Counted from the first letter of the stretch, positions 37,282 to 46,226 are shown. The stretch: DNA of 64,000 bases from Acidobacteriota bacterium (GCA_029263415.1 JAJCXN010000051.1:1-64000), one strand, 5' to 3'. Notes: a model not told the origin generated them from the sequence alone. Made by a program: numbers and translations.

Positions 37282-39459
37282 ATGTCGAGCATAGACATCA
37301 CCGTACCTGCCGGATCGGACCAGCCTGCAAGAACTGGCTCGGGCCGTCTCAGCTTGTTCGGCCTCGGCCTGCGCGATGCCACGCTGTTGGCCTGGGCACT
37401 AGTCACGGAGTTTCGCTTCGCCTTCGTCGGGGCATTGGGAGTCGGCACCGGGATCGCGCTCTTCGCCCCTGGAGCGCACCAATCGACGGTGGCTCTCATT
37501 GCCGCGACCACCTGCACCTACGCGATCGCCATGGCTCTCGGTGTTCGAGCTCTTCGCGACACTGCTCACCGGAGCATGTACTACTCGCAGCCGATCTCGG
37601 CAGCCTCGATCTGGTGGGGCACCCTATTCGGGGGATTAGGCAGTGCAACAGCGTTGGGCGCATGTGTCCTAATCCCTGCTGCCCTGATCACCAAGGGTCA
37701 GGCCGTAGACATCGACAGCCTGCCACTGATTGCGGGCGGCATTCCCGCAGCGTTTCTCCTACCCAACATCCTGCTGTCGCTGGGCGAGGCGCACACCCGC
37801 TGGCGCTTCTTCAACATTGTGCCGCTCGCCATCACCTTTGCCGGCTTCTACTCTGCCTATCGTTTGATAGTCCCAACGGTGTTGCCAGGCAACGGCCCCA
37901 GAGCTGCCTTCATGATCTTTGTCTGCAGCTTGCACGCGGGTGCGCTCTTAGCCGCTCACTTAAGAGCCTCCAAGGCCCGGCTCGACTCGCGACGAGGGCA
38001 CCACGCCTTTGCCATTGCCCTGTGGGCGCTGCTTCTGATCGGCGCTGGCCTCACTATCTGGACGGCCAGAGCAGTCAGCCTCCCTGATCCGACAACAATT
38101 CGCACCGAGCACATTGAGCTCTCGACTCAGGGCCCATGGGTCGCGATCAACGCATGGGACGACGGCGCAGGCGTGTTGGCTTGGCTCAGGGACAAACAGA
38201 ACTACTGGTTTGCGGTCAACGAGGACACCGCCGAGTGGCAACGGCTCACCCGAGTCCGAGGTGTGTCGCGGTCGCAGGTCTCTGGCAGGGCGTTCAACGC
38301 AACCGCCTTCGCCGCCGAGGCCAACGCAATGTTCTGGATGCAGTACCACACTGGTGCGTATGGCTCCCTCGGAGCCCTACAGAAACTCGATCTCACGACC
38401 GGCACCGCGACGGCGTTCCCGTACCCAGACACCGACTCGGTCAACTTCCGTTGGTGGGTAGATACCACTGGCAAGTTCGCGATCATGGTCGGGGAACAGT
38501 GGAGCAAAGAAGGCGACGAGGCTTTTGGAGTCTCATCTTTGACGGTCGAGATCGTCGAGCTGTTCTCAGGTCGCTCCATCGCGAAGAAGAGGGTCAAACA
38601 GAACCCCGAAGGTCCCCTCCATGCCTCTCTCCTCTGGGGCGACGACGTGGTGAGCAGCACAGCGGACCTTGAATGGGCAAACTCCTCTGAAGGTATCGTC
38701 ACCATCGTCGGTCAGTTCGGCCCCTTCTCCCGGATGGCTATCGACCTAGATACCGGAGCGATCTCTGAGCTGACCAGAATCCACCTTGACCCAAGCTTCG
38801 CGGCGGCGCCACAGCCGGCTACTCCGGTCATTGCGGCAAACGGGTCGTTTCGGCGACCAACCTGGAACAACTCGACCGACGAGCTCTGGCTGGCGATGGG
38901 CGAACACCTCTACGCCTACTCCAATGCTGTCAGCGCAGACATTCAGGAGCCCTCCCGCACCGTCCTCAGCGCTCCGTCTGACTCCCGAATCTCTGACTAC
39001 CAACAGCACTCCGACCGTCTGATCACGATCGAGAACAAAGAGCAAAACATGTTCTTCTCGATCCATCGCCAGCTCCCCTCGGGTGAGTGGCTGACGGAAT
39101 CCCGTGCTCCGCTCGAATGGCAGGGCCTGCCTCGAACCCGACTCGGTGAAGGCTCTTACGCGCTGCTCGAACACCTCGCTCGCTGGCAAGACAATCCGGT
39201 CGCACGAGTGCTCCACTTCGAAGACGGCATCCCCAAGGTAGTCGCTGCCAGACAATGGCTCGAGGACGCTGGCCTTCCAAGTTCGTCAACCATCAACGTC
39301 GGGCTAAGCGGCGAGCTCTACCAACTCGACGACGGCTCGCTCTGGCGCACCGACCGACAAACGATGCAACCGAAGCGCTTCTCGCTACCGCTTCAGATCG
39401 GCCCGCGTGCATGGCGGCACTGGGCCAACACGCCCAAGAAAAACAACCGAGATTCGTGA
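37282..39459 (+). CDS. Membrane protein with seven-helix N-terminus and large beta-rich domain (paralogue 1)
   Basis: This is a 725-residue protein. About seven hydrophobic segments fill residues 33-262 and look like an ABC-2-type permease half. Landmarks are ISAASIWWGTLF near 104 and the cytoplasmic-type motif LDSRRGHHAF near 235. Residues about 275-725 are soluble and beta-rich, with features such as GPWVAINAWDDGAG and YWFAVNEDTAEW, and the ending LDDGSLWRTDRQTMQPKRF. This part looks like a propeller, but no family is certain. The protein is clearly paralogous to the one at 40146-42227. It lies in the gntR-ABC operon, 12 nt after the ATPase gene, so a permease-plus-sensor role is inferred. 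Confidence 0.7.
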   Translation: MSSIDITVPAGSDQPARTGSGRLSLFGLGLRDATLLAWALVTEFRFAFVGALGVGTGIALFAPGAHQSTVALIAATTCTYAIAMALGVRALRDTAHRSMYYSQPISAASIWWGTLFGGLGSATALGACVLIPAALITKGQAVDIDSLPLIAGGIPAAFLLPNILLSLGEAHTRWRFFNIVPLAITFAGFYSAYRLIVPTVLPGNGPRAAFMIFVCSLHAGALLAAHLRASKARLDSRRGHHAFAIALWALLLIGAGLTIWTARAVSLPDPTTIRTEHIELSTQGPWVAINAWDDGAGVLAWLRDKQNYWFAVNEDTAEWQRLTRVRGVSRSQVSGRAFNATAFAAEANAMFWMQYHTGAYGSLGALQKLDLTTGTATAFPYPDTDSVNFRWWVDTTGKFAIMVGEQWSKEGDEAFGVSSLTVEIVELFSGRSIAKKRVKQNPEGPLHASLLWGDDVVSSTADLEWANSSEGIVTIVGQFGPFSRMAIDLDTGAISELTRIHLDPSFAAAPQPATPVIAANGSFRRPTWNNSTDELWLAMGEHLYAYSNAVSADIQEPSRTVLSAPSDSRISDYQQHSDRLITIENKEQNMFFSIHRQLPSGEWLTESRAPLEWQGLPRTRLGEGSYALLEHLARWQDNPVARVLHFEDGIPKVVAARQWLEDAGLPSSSTINVGLSGELYQLDDGSLWRTDRQTMQPKRFSLPLQIGPRAWRHWANTPKKNNRDS

Positions 39460-39518
39460 CCATCCTCCACCGAGTTCGATCTCATTCACTTCCACACATC
39501 GGCCAAAAGGGGAAACAG

Positions 39519-40097
39519 ATGCCTCAGATCTCTGCGCACCGAATCACCACTAAACAGATCATCGGAGCGATCACGCTGTGCCTAGCCTGCTCCGTGCCCA
39601 CCGTCGCACAGACCAATCCCGAACCTTCCGACCTGGAGAACTTGCGTCAAACCATGTCCTCTCTTCGCACCATCGGCTCAGCGGTCGCCTCCTGGCACAT
39701 CGACAGGTCGAAAGACGCCACGGACGAGCAAACCAGAGGCTGGCCAGCCAACCAACCGCTGCCCATCATCACCGAAGCACAGCTGCGCGAGCTAGTAGTA
39801 CCCAAGTACCTCGACTCGCTTGAACTCAAGGACGGGTGGGGTAACCCGATCGAAGCGCGAATCAATCCCAAAGTCATCGCGGGGACGGCACTGGCGGACA
39901 AAGAAGCCGCCTTCGCCTTCATTAGCGCGGGTCAAGACGGCGTCTTCCAGGACGGGCGCCTGCACATCGGCTGCTACCACGTGGCTGAAGAACCCAATGC
40001 AGATATCGGCTGGACCGACGGCTACTTCGTCAATCGCCCCTCCCTCGACCCAGAGACCGATTGCGCGAACACCCACGGAAGCGTCCTGTTCCGCTAG
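39519..40097 (+). CDS. Secreted type II secretion G-like (pseudopilin C-domain) protein
   Basis: This is a 192-residue protein starting at the ATG at 39519 (AAGGGG upstream); a longer frame that overlaps the previous gene is not used. A Sec-type signal peptide (about 10-32, ALA-like end VPTVAQ) replaces the usual prepilin leader. The mature part has the T2SG/GspG C-domain pattern: LRTIGSAVASWHIDRS, PKYLDSLELKDGWGNPIEARI and FAFISAGQDGVFQDG. The two Cys and calcium-site-like Asp residues are placed as in pseudopilins. No secretion genes are nearby; it sits between two paralogous membrane proteins. A role outside the membrane in their complex is an inference. Confidence 0.75.
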   Translation: MPQISAHRITTKQIIGAITLCLACSVPTVAQTNPEPSDLENLRQTMSSLRTIGSAVASWHIDRSKDATDEQTRGWPANQPLPIITEAQLRELVVPKYLDSLELKDGWGNPIEARINPKVIAGTALADKEAAFAFISAGQDGVFQDGRLHIGCYHVAEEPNADIGWTDGYFVNRPSLDPETDCANTHGSVLFR

Positions 40098-40145
40098 CTC
40101 CCGGCACGCGCAGCAGCTAGCACCGAGGAACACCAGAGGAAAGCA

Positions 40146-42227
40146 ATGTCGACCAGCGCTTCAACCCAAAACAACCCAAGCGGACTGCTGCAAGCACTCG
40201 CAACCACGACCGTCGACACCGCCACGCTTTGCTGGGCACAACTAGCGCGGCTCAGTCCTCTGATGGCCGCCTGCCTGCTCATCGGTACCGGTATCGCAGC
40301 GCTTGCCAAGCCTGAAGACCGCTGGGCGTTCGCGCTGGGATGGGGTGTTGCCTTTGGCTACGCCGCTGCCCTCGCGCTTGGCGCCACTGTGCTGCGCGAA
40401 GCGCCGCAACGCAGTTTCCTCTACAGTCGTCCGACCAGCGCACCCGCCATTTGGTGGGCAAGCCTGCTGTCGAGCATTGGCCTTGCGGCTGGTCTTTATG
40501 CCGCCACGCTCGCTCCCTCCTTGCTGATCGGCCCAGCCATCGCGGATCTAGAAATAGCCTGGGCCTTTGCCGCAGGTCTACCGCTCGTGTTTCTCATCTC
40601 GAGCACGGTCCGCGCAATCCTCGACGCCAACACCGGCTGGCGCTTTGTCAATCTCGCGCTCCTGGTGAGCTTCGTCGTTGTCCTCGTTGTGGTTGGACGA
40701 GGGGTCTTCAGCAGGCATCCGTCGGCGATCACGGCGCTCTTCTTTGTCTGGCTCATCTGCACGCATCTCGGGATGATGTGCGGTGGCTTTCTCAGGACCG
40801 CCAAAGGCCGCTTCGATTCGCGCCGTGGCCACCGTGTGTTCTCCGTGGCCCTGTGGAGCGCACTCTTGCTCGGCATCGGTGCAACCGCGATTATCGCAAG
40901 GCTCCTCAAGAGTGCCGACTTCTCCGATCTGACGCCGCAACACATCGAGTTCTCCGATGCCGGTCCTTGGCACACGCTCAGCGCGACGGACGACCGCGGG
41001 GGAGCCGTGGCTTGGCTCAGAAGAGAGTCGGCGTACTGGTTCGCCTTCAATGAAGACACTGGCGCGACGCATCTCCTCGCTCATGTCGGGGCCTCCCGCT
41101 CGTACTCAGCCATGCATATCTCAAAAGCCACCGGCTTTGCCTCCGAGACCGGAGCCGCTTTCTGGATGAAGGGCTCACGCACACAATTGGTGCTCGCTCG
41201 CCGCGGCCCCAACTCCGATGACCTTCAAGAACTACCCCTGCCCTGGGAACCAAGCACCGTGCTGCAGTGGTGGGTATCGCCGAATGAAGAGGTGGTGATC
41301 GCGATCATCGCCGAGTGGCTGCTTGACGCCGGGCGAGTCACTGGCTCGAAACAATCAATCCAGGCGGTCGGGCTGCGCTCCCGGCTGTTGCTCGCTGAAG
41401 TGCCTCTCTCCTCTAAGCAGATCGATTCATGGATGGGGCCGTCTTGGCAAAACAACGCGTTCGGATCGCAATGGTCCTTGCAGTGGCGCAACCCCACAAC
41501 AGCTGTCGTGAGTCTGGCACGCAGTAGAAGGTCCTACGGCCGCATGGCTTTCGACGTGCACAGTCGGTCCTTCAGTGAGCTGACCAGAATCGGGATCGAC
41601 CCATCCGCTCTTCACCAAGGCCGGCCCCCTAGAGCACTAGCCACTGGAATGGTTCCCCACTTCTTGCAGCCTTGGTGGAATCAGGTGTCCGACGAACTAT
41701 GGATCGCCAGCGGCGCCCAAATCTTGGCCTATGCCAACGCAGTGAGCAACCAACTGCGCCCACCGACTCGGGACATCGTCACCGCCTCAGCCGGTACTCA
41801 GATCGAGAACTACTGGCATCATGGTGAGTGGCTGCTGACCGTCGAGCGGTCGGAGAGCTGGCAATCGGGCGTCGCGCTTTACACAGAGCAGCCCACGGGC
41901 GATTGGATCGTCCAGGATCGCTCGGAACTCAAAGACGTTCGCAGGCCTCAACTCCGGCTTGACCAGAACACCTTCCTCTTGCTGGATGGGGCCAATCGCA
42001 CCAATAGCAACCCCTCAGACTCCGCACTTGCCGTCATTGACGGCAGCCTAAGAGAAAGGACCGTCGCCAGCTGGCTTGCTGACAACGGACTCCCACACTC
42101 TGAGACCATCCAGCTCTCCCTCGGCGGCCATACCTACACACTCGAAGACGGCTCCACCTGGCGCACGGATCCCACCACCCTGCAACCCAGACCGGTGCAG
42201 ATCGCTGCAACGAAGGGCAACGGTTGA
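40146..42227 (+). CDS. Membrane protein with seven-helix N-terminus and large beta-rich domain (paralogue 2)
   Basis: This is a 693-residue protein. It follows the same plan as the protein at 37282-39459: about seven helices in residues 25-260, then a soluble beta-rich part. Shared landmarks are SAPAIWWASLL, FDSRRGHRVFSVALW, GPWHTLSATDDRGG, YWFAFNEDTGA and LEDGSTWRTDPTTLQP. The two copies are diverged in most other positions, which implies an old duplication. The paralogues could form a heterodimeric permease with the ATPase encoded upstream. It is probably the last gene of the operon; the acyl-CoA synthetase follows after 209 nt. Confidence 0.7.
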   Translation: MSTSASTQNNPSGLLQALATTTVDTATLCWAQLARLSPLMAACLLIGTGIAALAKPEDRWAFALGWGVAFGYAAALALGATVLREAPQRSFLYSRPTSAPAIWWASLLSSIGLAAGLYAATLAPSLLIGPAIADLEIAWAFAAGLPLVFLISSTVRAILDANTGWRFVNLALLVSFVVVLVVVGRGVFSRHPSAITALFFVWLICTHLGMMCGGFLRTAKGRFDSRRGHRVFSVALWSALLLGIGATAIIARLLKSADFSDLTPQHIEFSDAGPWHTLSATDDRGGAVAWLRRESAYWFAFNEDTGATHLLAHVGASRSYSAMHISKATGFASETGAAFWMKGSRTQLVLARRGPNSDDLQELPLPWEPSTVLQWWVSPNEEVVIAIIAEWLLDAGRVTGSKQSIQAVGLRSRLLLAEVPLSSKQIDSWMGPSWQNNAFGSQWSLQWRNPTTAVVSLARSRRSYGRMAFDVHSRSFSELTRIGIDPSALHQGRPPRALATGMVPHFLQPWWNQVSDELWIASGAQILAYANAVSNQLRPPTRDIVTASAGTQIENYWHHGEWLLTVERSESWQSGVALYTEQPTGDWIVQDRSELKDVRRPQLRLDQNTFLLLDGANRTNSNPSDSALAVIDGSLRERTVASWLADNGLPHSETIQLSLGGHTYTLEDGSTWRTDPTTLQPRPVQIAATKGNG

Positions 42228-42436
42228 GGCCACTGACGCGCTAGCGAGGCGATCCCGCAAGCTAGCGGCGAGAACTGCCCACCGTAGACCAGCCGCTCCT
42301 GCGGCGCGGTATTCCAAAGGCAAAGATGAGGCCTGCCGCTGTTGCCCACCGGCCCACCAGTCGAACCCGCTCGCGCTTGGATACGATGCCGCTACCACCA
42401 GCGACGCCTCGACCTTACAGCAAGCAGGAAACGCCC

Positions 42437-44062
42437 ATGCAAGTCCCATTACTCGTCGACGACTTTCTCCGCCGCTCTTCAGCCCTTTACCCCAACAAGA
42501 CCGCCATCGTCGACGGTCCGGATCGGTTTACCTACGCTGAATTCCGCGACCGAGCCAACCAGCTCTCACACGCGTTCACCGCCTTAGGTCTCAAGCAAGG
42601 CGACCGCGTCTGCATCCTCTCGCCCAACTCTCACTTCTTCTTGGAGAGTTTCTACGCCACCAGCCAGATCGGCGTGGTCTTGGTCCCGCTCAACTTCCGA
42701 CTGCAAGCGGACGAGCACGGCTACATCATCGACCATTGTGGAGCCAAGGCGCTGCTGGTCGACTACGAATACACCAGCATGGTGGACACTCTTGGTGACG
42801 CGTTGCCCAAGGTGGAGCATCGGATCGTCGCTGATCCACGGCGCGGTCAATCCGGCGATCAATCCAGCGGCCAATCCCCCGATCAACCGACTGCAGATGG
42901 TTGGACCGATTGGAACGATCTGATCGCGCCGCATCCCACCAGCCAACCCACGCTGCCCGAGCGCGACGAGAACGACCTGGTCTCGATCAACTACACCTCT
43001 GGGACCACTGCGCGCCCCAAGGGCGTGATGATGACCCACCGCAATGTCTATCTGAACGCCTACAGTCTGATCGCCCATCTTCAAGTTGCGCATGACGATG
43101 TTGAGCTGTGGACACTGCCAATGTTCCATTGCAACGGCTGGGGCGGTGTCTACGCGCTCACCGGTATGGGCGGCACGCACGTCGTACTGCGTGCGATCGA
43201 CGACGCCAAGATCTTCGAGCTGATCGAGCAAGAGAAGGTCACCTTCGCCTGCATGGCACCCACCGTCTTGCGCACAATTCTCGACTACCAAGACAAAGAC
43301 AAACACCAGATCACCACCAAGCCCCGCTTCACCATCGCAGGCGCCCCGCCACCGGCAGCGTTCATCGAACGGCTGGAAACAGAACTGGGCTGGCACTTCA
43401 TTCAGATCTACGGCCTGACTGAGACCTCGCCATTCCTCACTTCGTCTCAGCCAGACGCCAACACCGAAGCCACCGACTACGCACGTCGCGCCCGCGCCGG
43501 TGTGCCTGGCCTGGGCGTTCAAATCGCGGTGCTTGATGACAACGGTGAACCCGTGCCCAAAGACAATGTGACCGTCGGCGAAGTGTGCGCTCGCTCAAAC
43601 GTCGTCTTCAAGGGCTACTGGGAACAGCCCGAAGACACCGCTAAAGCCATCTACGACGGCTACTTTCACACCGGCGACCTAGCGGTCTGGGACGAGCTCG
43701 AGAGCATCCACATTGTTGATCGCAAGAAGGACGTGATCATCTCCGGCGGAGAGAACATCAGCTCCCCGGACGTAGAAGACGCGCTCTACAAACACGCCGC
43801 CGTCATGGAGTGCGCGGTCATCGGCGTACCCCACGAGAGATGGGGCGAGACGCCCAAAGCCCTGGTCGTCTTGCGCCAAGACCAAATCGCAGACGAAGCA
43901 ACCCTTATCGCCCACTGCCGCGAGCACCTAGCCCACTTCAAGTGCCCAACCTCGGTCGAAATCATCGCCGAACTCCCCCGCACCGCCACCGGCAAGCTCC
44001 AGAAGTTCAAACTCCGCGAACAATATTGGGGCGAAGGCCGTAAGGTCGGTGGCGGCGCCTAG
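42437..44062 (+). CDS. Acyl-CoA synthetase (AMP-forming ligase)
   Basis: The start is the ATG at 42437 with AGGA upstream; a longer frame from 42326 is not used. The 541-residue ANL-family enzyme has the P-loop-like YTSGTTARPKGVMMTH near residue 188 and the motif IQIYGLTETSP. The core also holds the ATP-binding YFHTGDLAVWDE, and the linker and C-domain begin DRKKDVIISGGENISSPDVE. The C-terminal adenylation lysine is in GKLQKFKLR. It joins a carboxylic acid, probably medium or long chain, to CoA through an acyl-AMP. A Gln-Ser-rich insert (about 140-155) comes from short DNA repeats. Confidence 0.92.
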   Translation: MQVPLLVDDFLRRSSALYPNKTAIVDGPDRFTYAEFRDRANQLSHAFTALGLKQGDRVCILSPNSHFFLESFYATSQIGVVLVPLNFRLQADEHGYIIDHCGAKALLVDYEYTSMVDTLGDALPKVEHRIVADPRRGQSGDQSSGQSPDQPTADGWTDWNDLIAPHPTSQPTLPERDENDLVSINYTSGTTARPKGVMMTHRNVYLNAYSLIAHLQVAHDDVELWTLPMFHCNGWGGVYALTGMGGTHVVLRAIDDAKIFELIEQEKVTFACMAPTVLRTILDYQDKDKHQITTKPRFTIAGAPPPAAFIERLETELGWHFIQIYGLTETSPFLTSSQPDANTEATDYARRARAGVPGLGVQIAVLDDNGEPVPKDNVTVGEVCARSNVVFKGYWEQPEDTAKAIYDGYFHTGDLAVWDELESIHIVDRKKDVIISGGENISSPDVEDALYKHAAVMECAVIGVPHERWGETPKALVVLRQDQIADEATLIAHCREHLAHFKCPTSVEIIAELPRTATGKLQKFKLREQYWGEGRKVGGGA

Positions 44063-44148
44063 CAACCGTTTGCGAGCCTTCAGAAGCGCTCCGATTCACC
44101 TCACACCTTAGGGCGCTGTCTCCTCATCAACAGACAAGGAGAACACCA

Positions 44149-44397
44149 ATGGCGAGAAACAACCCTGTCTGGTTTCCGGCAAAGAGATTTGGCTGGGGCT
44201 GGGGACTGCCATGCCACTGGAAAGGCTGGGTCGTATTCATCGGTTTTTTCGGAGCCATCGCCGCAACCAGCCTCAAGTTCAATCCCGCCGACGACCCCGT
44301 GGCCTGGATCGCCCGGATGATCCCGATCACCGTGGTCTTTCTAGCCATCTGTTGGCTAAAGGGCGAAAAGCCCAGATGGCGGTGGGGAGGAGACTAA
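44149..44397 (+). CDS. Small two-helix membrane protein
   Basis: This is an 82-residue protein with a strong ribosome binding site (AAGGAG 7 nt upstream). Two hydrophobic segments (about 26-42 and 58-73) flank a short polar loop. The start is Trp/Gly-rich (NNPVWFPAKRFGWGWGLP), and the end is basic. It resembles small inner-membrane proteins of many Gram-negatives that have no known function. It stands alone, 86 nt after the acyl-CoA synthetase. Confidence 0.7.
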   Translation: MARNNPVWFPAKRFGWGWGLPCHWKGWVVFIGFFGAIAATSLKFNPADDPVAWIARMIPITVVFLAICWLKGEKPRWRWGGD

Positions 44398-44478
44398 ACC
44401 GCTCCCCGCTAAGACCGCTCGGCACCAACGGTTGCACACGCCATTCCGCCCTATCAGCCCGGTCCCTGTCGAGCGCCT

Positions 44479-44540
44479 CTCTCCCACCAACCCTCAGATC
44501 CCTCTCCCACCAACCCCTCAGATCCCCTCTCCCACCAACG
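44479..44540. repeat. Short tandem repeat of about 24 bp
   Basis: CTCTCCCACCAACCCCTCAG-like units start at about 44479, 44502 and 44527 in a C-rich, non-coding stretch between the small membrane protein and tRNA-Gln. The rest of 44398-44631 has no other feature I can support. Confidence 0.55.
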
Positions 44541-44631
44541 CGACCACGATTCGACGCCGCCAGAGCCGACCCGTCGGCTCTGGTGCCGCACGAAGCCCTG
44601 CAGCCCATGAACGAACGAGCGCAGCGAGGAG

Positions 44632-44705
44632 TGGTTGGGATGCAGGGATTCGAACCCCGATTATGCGATCCAGAGACGCAGGTCCTACCGTTAGACGACA
44701 TCCCA
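44632..44705 (-). tRNA. tRNA-Gln (CTG), CCA encoded
   Basis: The acceptor TGGGATG (5' end at 44705) pairs with CATCCCA. The anticodon loop is CTCTGGA with anticodon CTG, and the T-arm is CGGGG-TTCGAAT-CCCTG. The 3' CCA (44632-44634) is encoded. The last anticodon-stem pair is T-T, a mismatch. Without CCA the gene is 44635-44705. Confidence 0.93.
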
Positions 44706-44855
44706 AACGAGAAAGCAGAAACTAGCGCCCGACCGCCGTCGCGTCAACCCAAACTACGCGGTTTGAAGCGTGTACCGTATCTCGGGAAATGCTGCCCTCA
44801 AGCTCAGAAGAGGTTGTGTCAACGCCTCAGGCCACTTAGAATTCGCCGTTCGTGC

Positions 44856-44947
<92 letters not shown>

Positions 44948-44994
44948 ATAGCGCTTCGCGCTCCCTGGCGGGTCGGCAGGGCTACGGTGTGTGT

Positions 44995-45246
44995 GGACAG
45001 CCTACGGCTGGCCACTCACGGCGAATCCAACGCGGTGGAGTTTTTGAGGCGGGGCGGACCAAGGGCGCTCCGCGGTTGGTGGGTGGGAAGGCATGAGTGA
45101 TGATCGCGACTTCGATGTCTGGACAGGCTGCGGCTGGCCACTCACGGCGAATCCAACACGGTGGGGTTTTTGAGGCGGGGCGGACCAAGGGCGCTCCGCG
45201 GTTGGTGGGTGGGAAGGCATGAGTGATGATCGCGACTTCGATGTCT
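44995..45246. repeat. Two tandem copies of a 126-bp sequence
   Basis: Copies begin at 44995 and 45121 with a few substitutions, and a third GGACAG start lies at 45247. Each copy contains GATGTCT (45114 and 45240) next to the junction. The second copy runs straight into the truncated 3' end of the P-domain pseudogene. Open frames through the repeat encode nothing recognisable. Confidence 0.88.
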
Positions 45247-45743
45247 GGACAGACGGCCCGAATCGGAGACCCTGAGCGTCCAATCGCCAGCCAGCGTCTT
45301 ACCGTTAAAAGCAGCGAGCTGCCCGCTCGGCGGATCGCCAGGTTGGCAGTTGCTCAGCAGATACGCCGAAGCGGGATCATCACCCGAGAAACAATCGTCT
45401 TCGACCGTGATGGCCCCCTCATTCGCCGAGCCGTAAGCTGAGATCGTTGCCCACTGCAGCTGGTACTGGGCAACATGAACCCCGTCCTATCGACCAGGAC
45501 CATCTGGGTGCCTGTCGAGACGTGCTCCAGCTCAACGATCAAGTCGCCAACCCAAGTGTGTGGAATCTCGAGGATCGAGTCGAGATCGGTAATCGTCCAG
45601 GGTGCCTCAACCGAAAGGGTGTCAGTGATGCCGAAGGGATCGTTGTCTGTAATGGCTAGCCCAGGCTCAGAACAGTAGATCCCTGCCATTGCAGGCAAGG
45701 CGGAGAGGACGAGCATCAAGACGAGGAAGAGTGTTTTCTACAT
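45247..45743 (-). pseudogene. Decayed secreted P-domain (proprotein convertase P-like) gene
   Basis: Read on the minus strand, an ATG at 45743 with GGAG 8 nt upstream is followed at once by a TAG stop. Past it the frame gives a good signal peptide (KTLFLVLMLVLSALPAMAG) and a P/Homo-B domain: PWTITDLDSILEIPHTWVGD and VELEHVSTGTQMVLVDRTG. At about 45465 the frame breaks. The domain resumes one frame over (ISAYGSANEGAITVEDDCF, then AFNGKTLAGDWTLRVSDSG). The final strands are missing because the reading runs into the 126-bp repeat. A nonsense at codon 2, one frameshift and a lost end mark a pseudogene. The open part alone (from TTG 45719) would be a misfolded fragment. Confidence 0.8.
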
Positions 45744-45910
45744 CAGCCAAACTCCAAAGGGCAAATCTAGAGGAAAGAATACGTTGATCAACACAACCGA
45801 TCTTCGGCCCTCGCATCGGGCACCCAGACCTCGATCGGCGGAACACCTGCACCGCAAGCCCCCTTGAACCCCACCGAGATGCGCAGCATCGCGCAGGATC
45901 CGAAACCATC

Positions 45911-45969
45911 GGCCAGGGCTGCGTGCACGAGGTCTCACACCTTATGGCGCCGTGCACGCAGCCCTGGCC
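45911..45969. repeat. Perfect 19-bp inverted repeat with 21-nt loop
   Basis: GGCCAGGGCTGCGTGCACG (45911-45929) pairs exactly with CGTGCACGCAGCCCTGGCC (45951-45969). The loop contains a further small AGGT/ACCT stem (45930-45933 with 45939-45942). There is no T-tract, so it is not a standard terminator. It could form a cruciform or a long RNA hairpin. Confidence 0.85.
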
Positions 45970-46061
45970 TCCCGCCCCAAAGTCCCGCCACTCACTCACC
46001 CCTCTGCCACCGCATCCCAAGATGCCCCGATCACAAACACCGGCTCGCCCCAGCTTCACGA

Positions 46062-46226
46062 GTCGCGCAGCCAGCATGGGTGTCGCCGCCGACCGACTCG
46101 CGAAGGAGCCAACAGGAAACTCTGCAAAACACCAAATGCCCCGCACCAACATCTCGCCCAGTCACTGTCACACAGGCGACGGAGTGCCGGAGGGAGCGCG
46201 GCGACACCCATGCTGGCGTAAGCGAC
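46062..46226. repeat. Structured inverted-repeat element, copy 2 (165 nt)
   Basis: The outer stem is GTCGC (46062) with GCGAC (46222), with an internal loop GCA/GTAA. The inner stem GCCAGCATGGGTGTCGCC (46070-46087) is perfectly complementary to 46200-46217. The conserved interior is CGAAGGAGCC (46101-46110) and GGAGGGAGCGCGG (46189-46201). Compared with copy 1, five stem base pairs have changed on both strands together. Confidence 0.85.

Noticed and set aside
39255-39518. Upstream extension of the T2SG-like protein
   Set aside because: It overlaps the previous gene by 205 nt, and the ATG at 39519 has a good ribosome site followed by a signal peptide.
39519-40097. Part of a type II secretion system
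   Set aside because: No ATPase, platform, secretin or peptidase gene is near, and it has a Sec signal peptide.
44982-45283. Two minus-strand frames over the 126-bp repeats
   Set aside because: They translate the same repeat twice and match nothing. They are not a gene.
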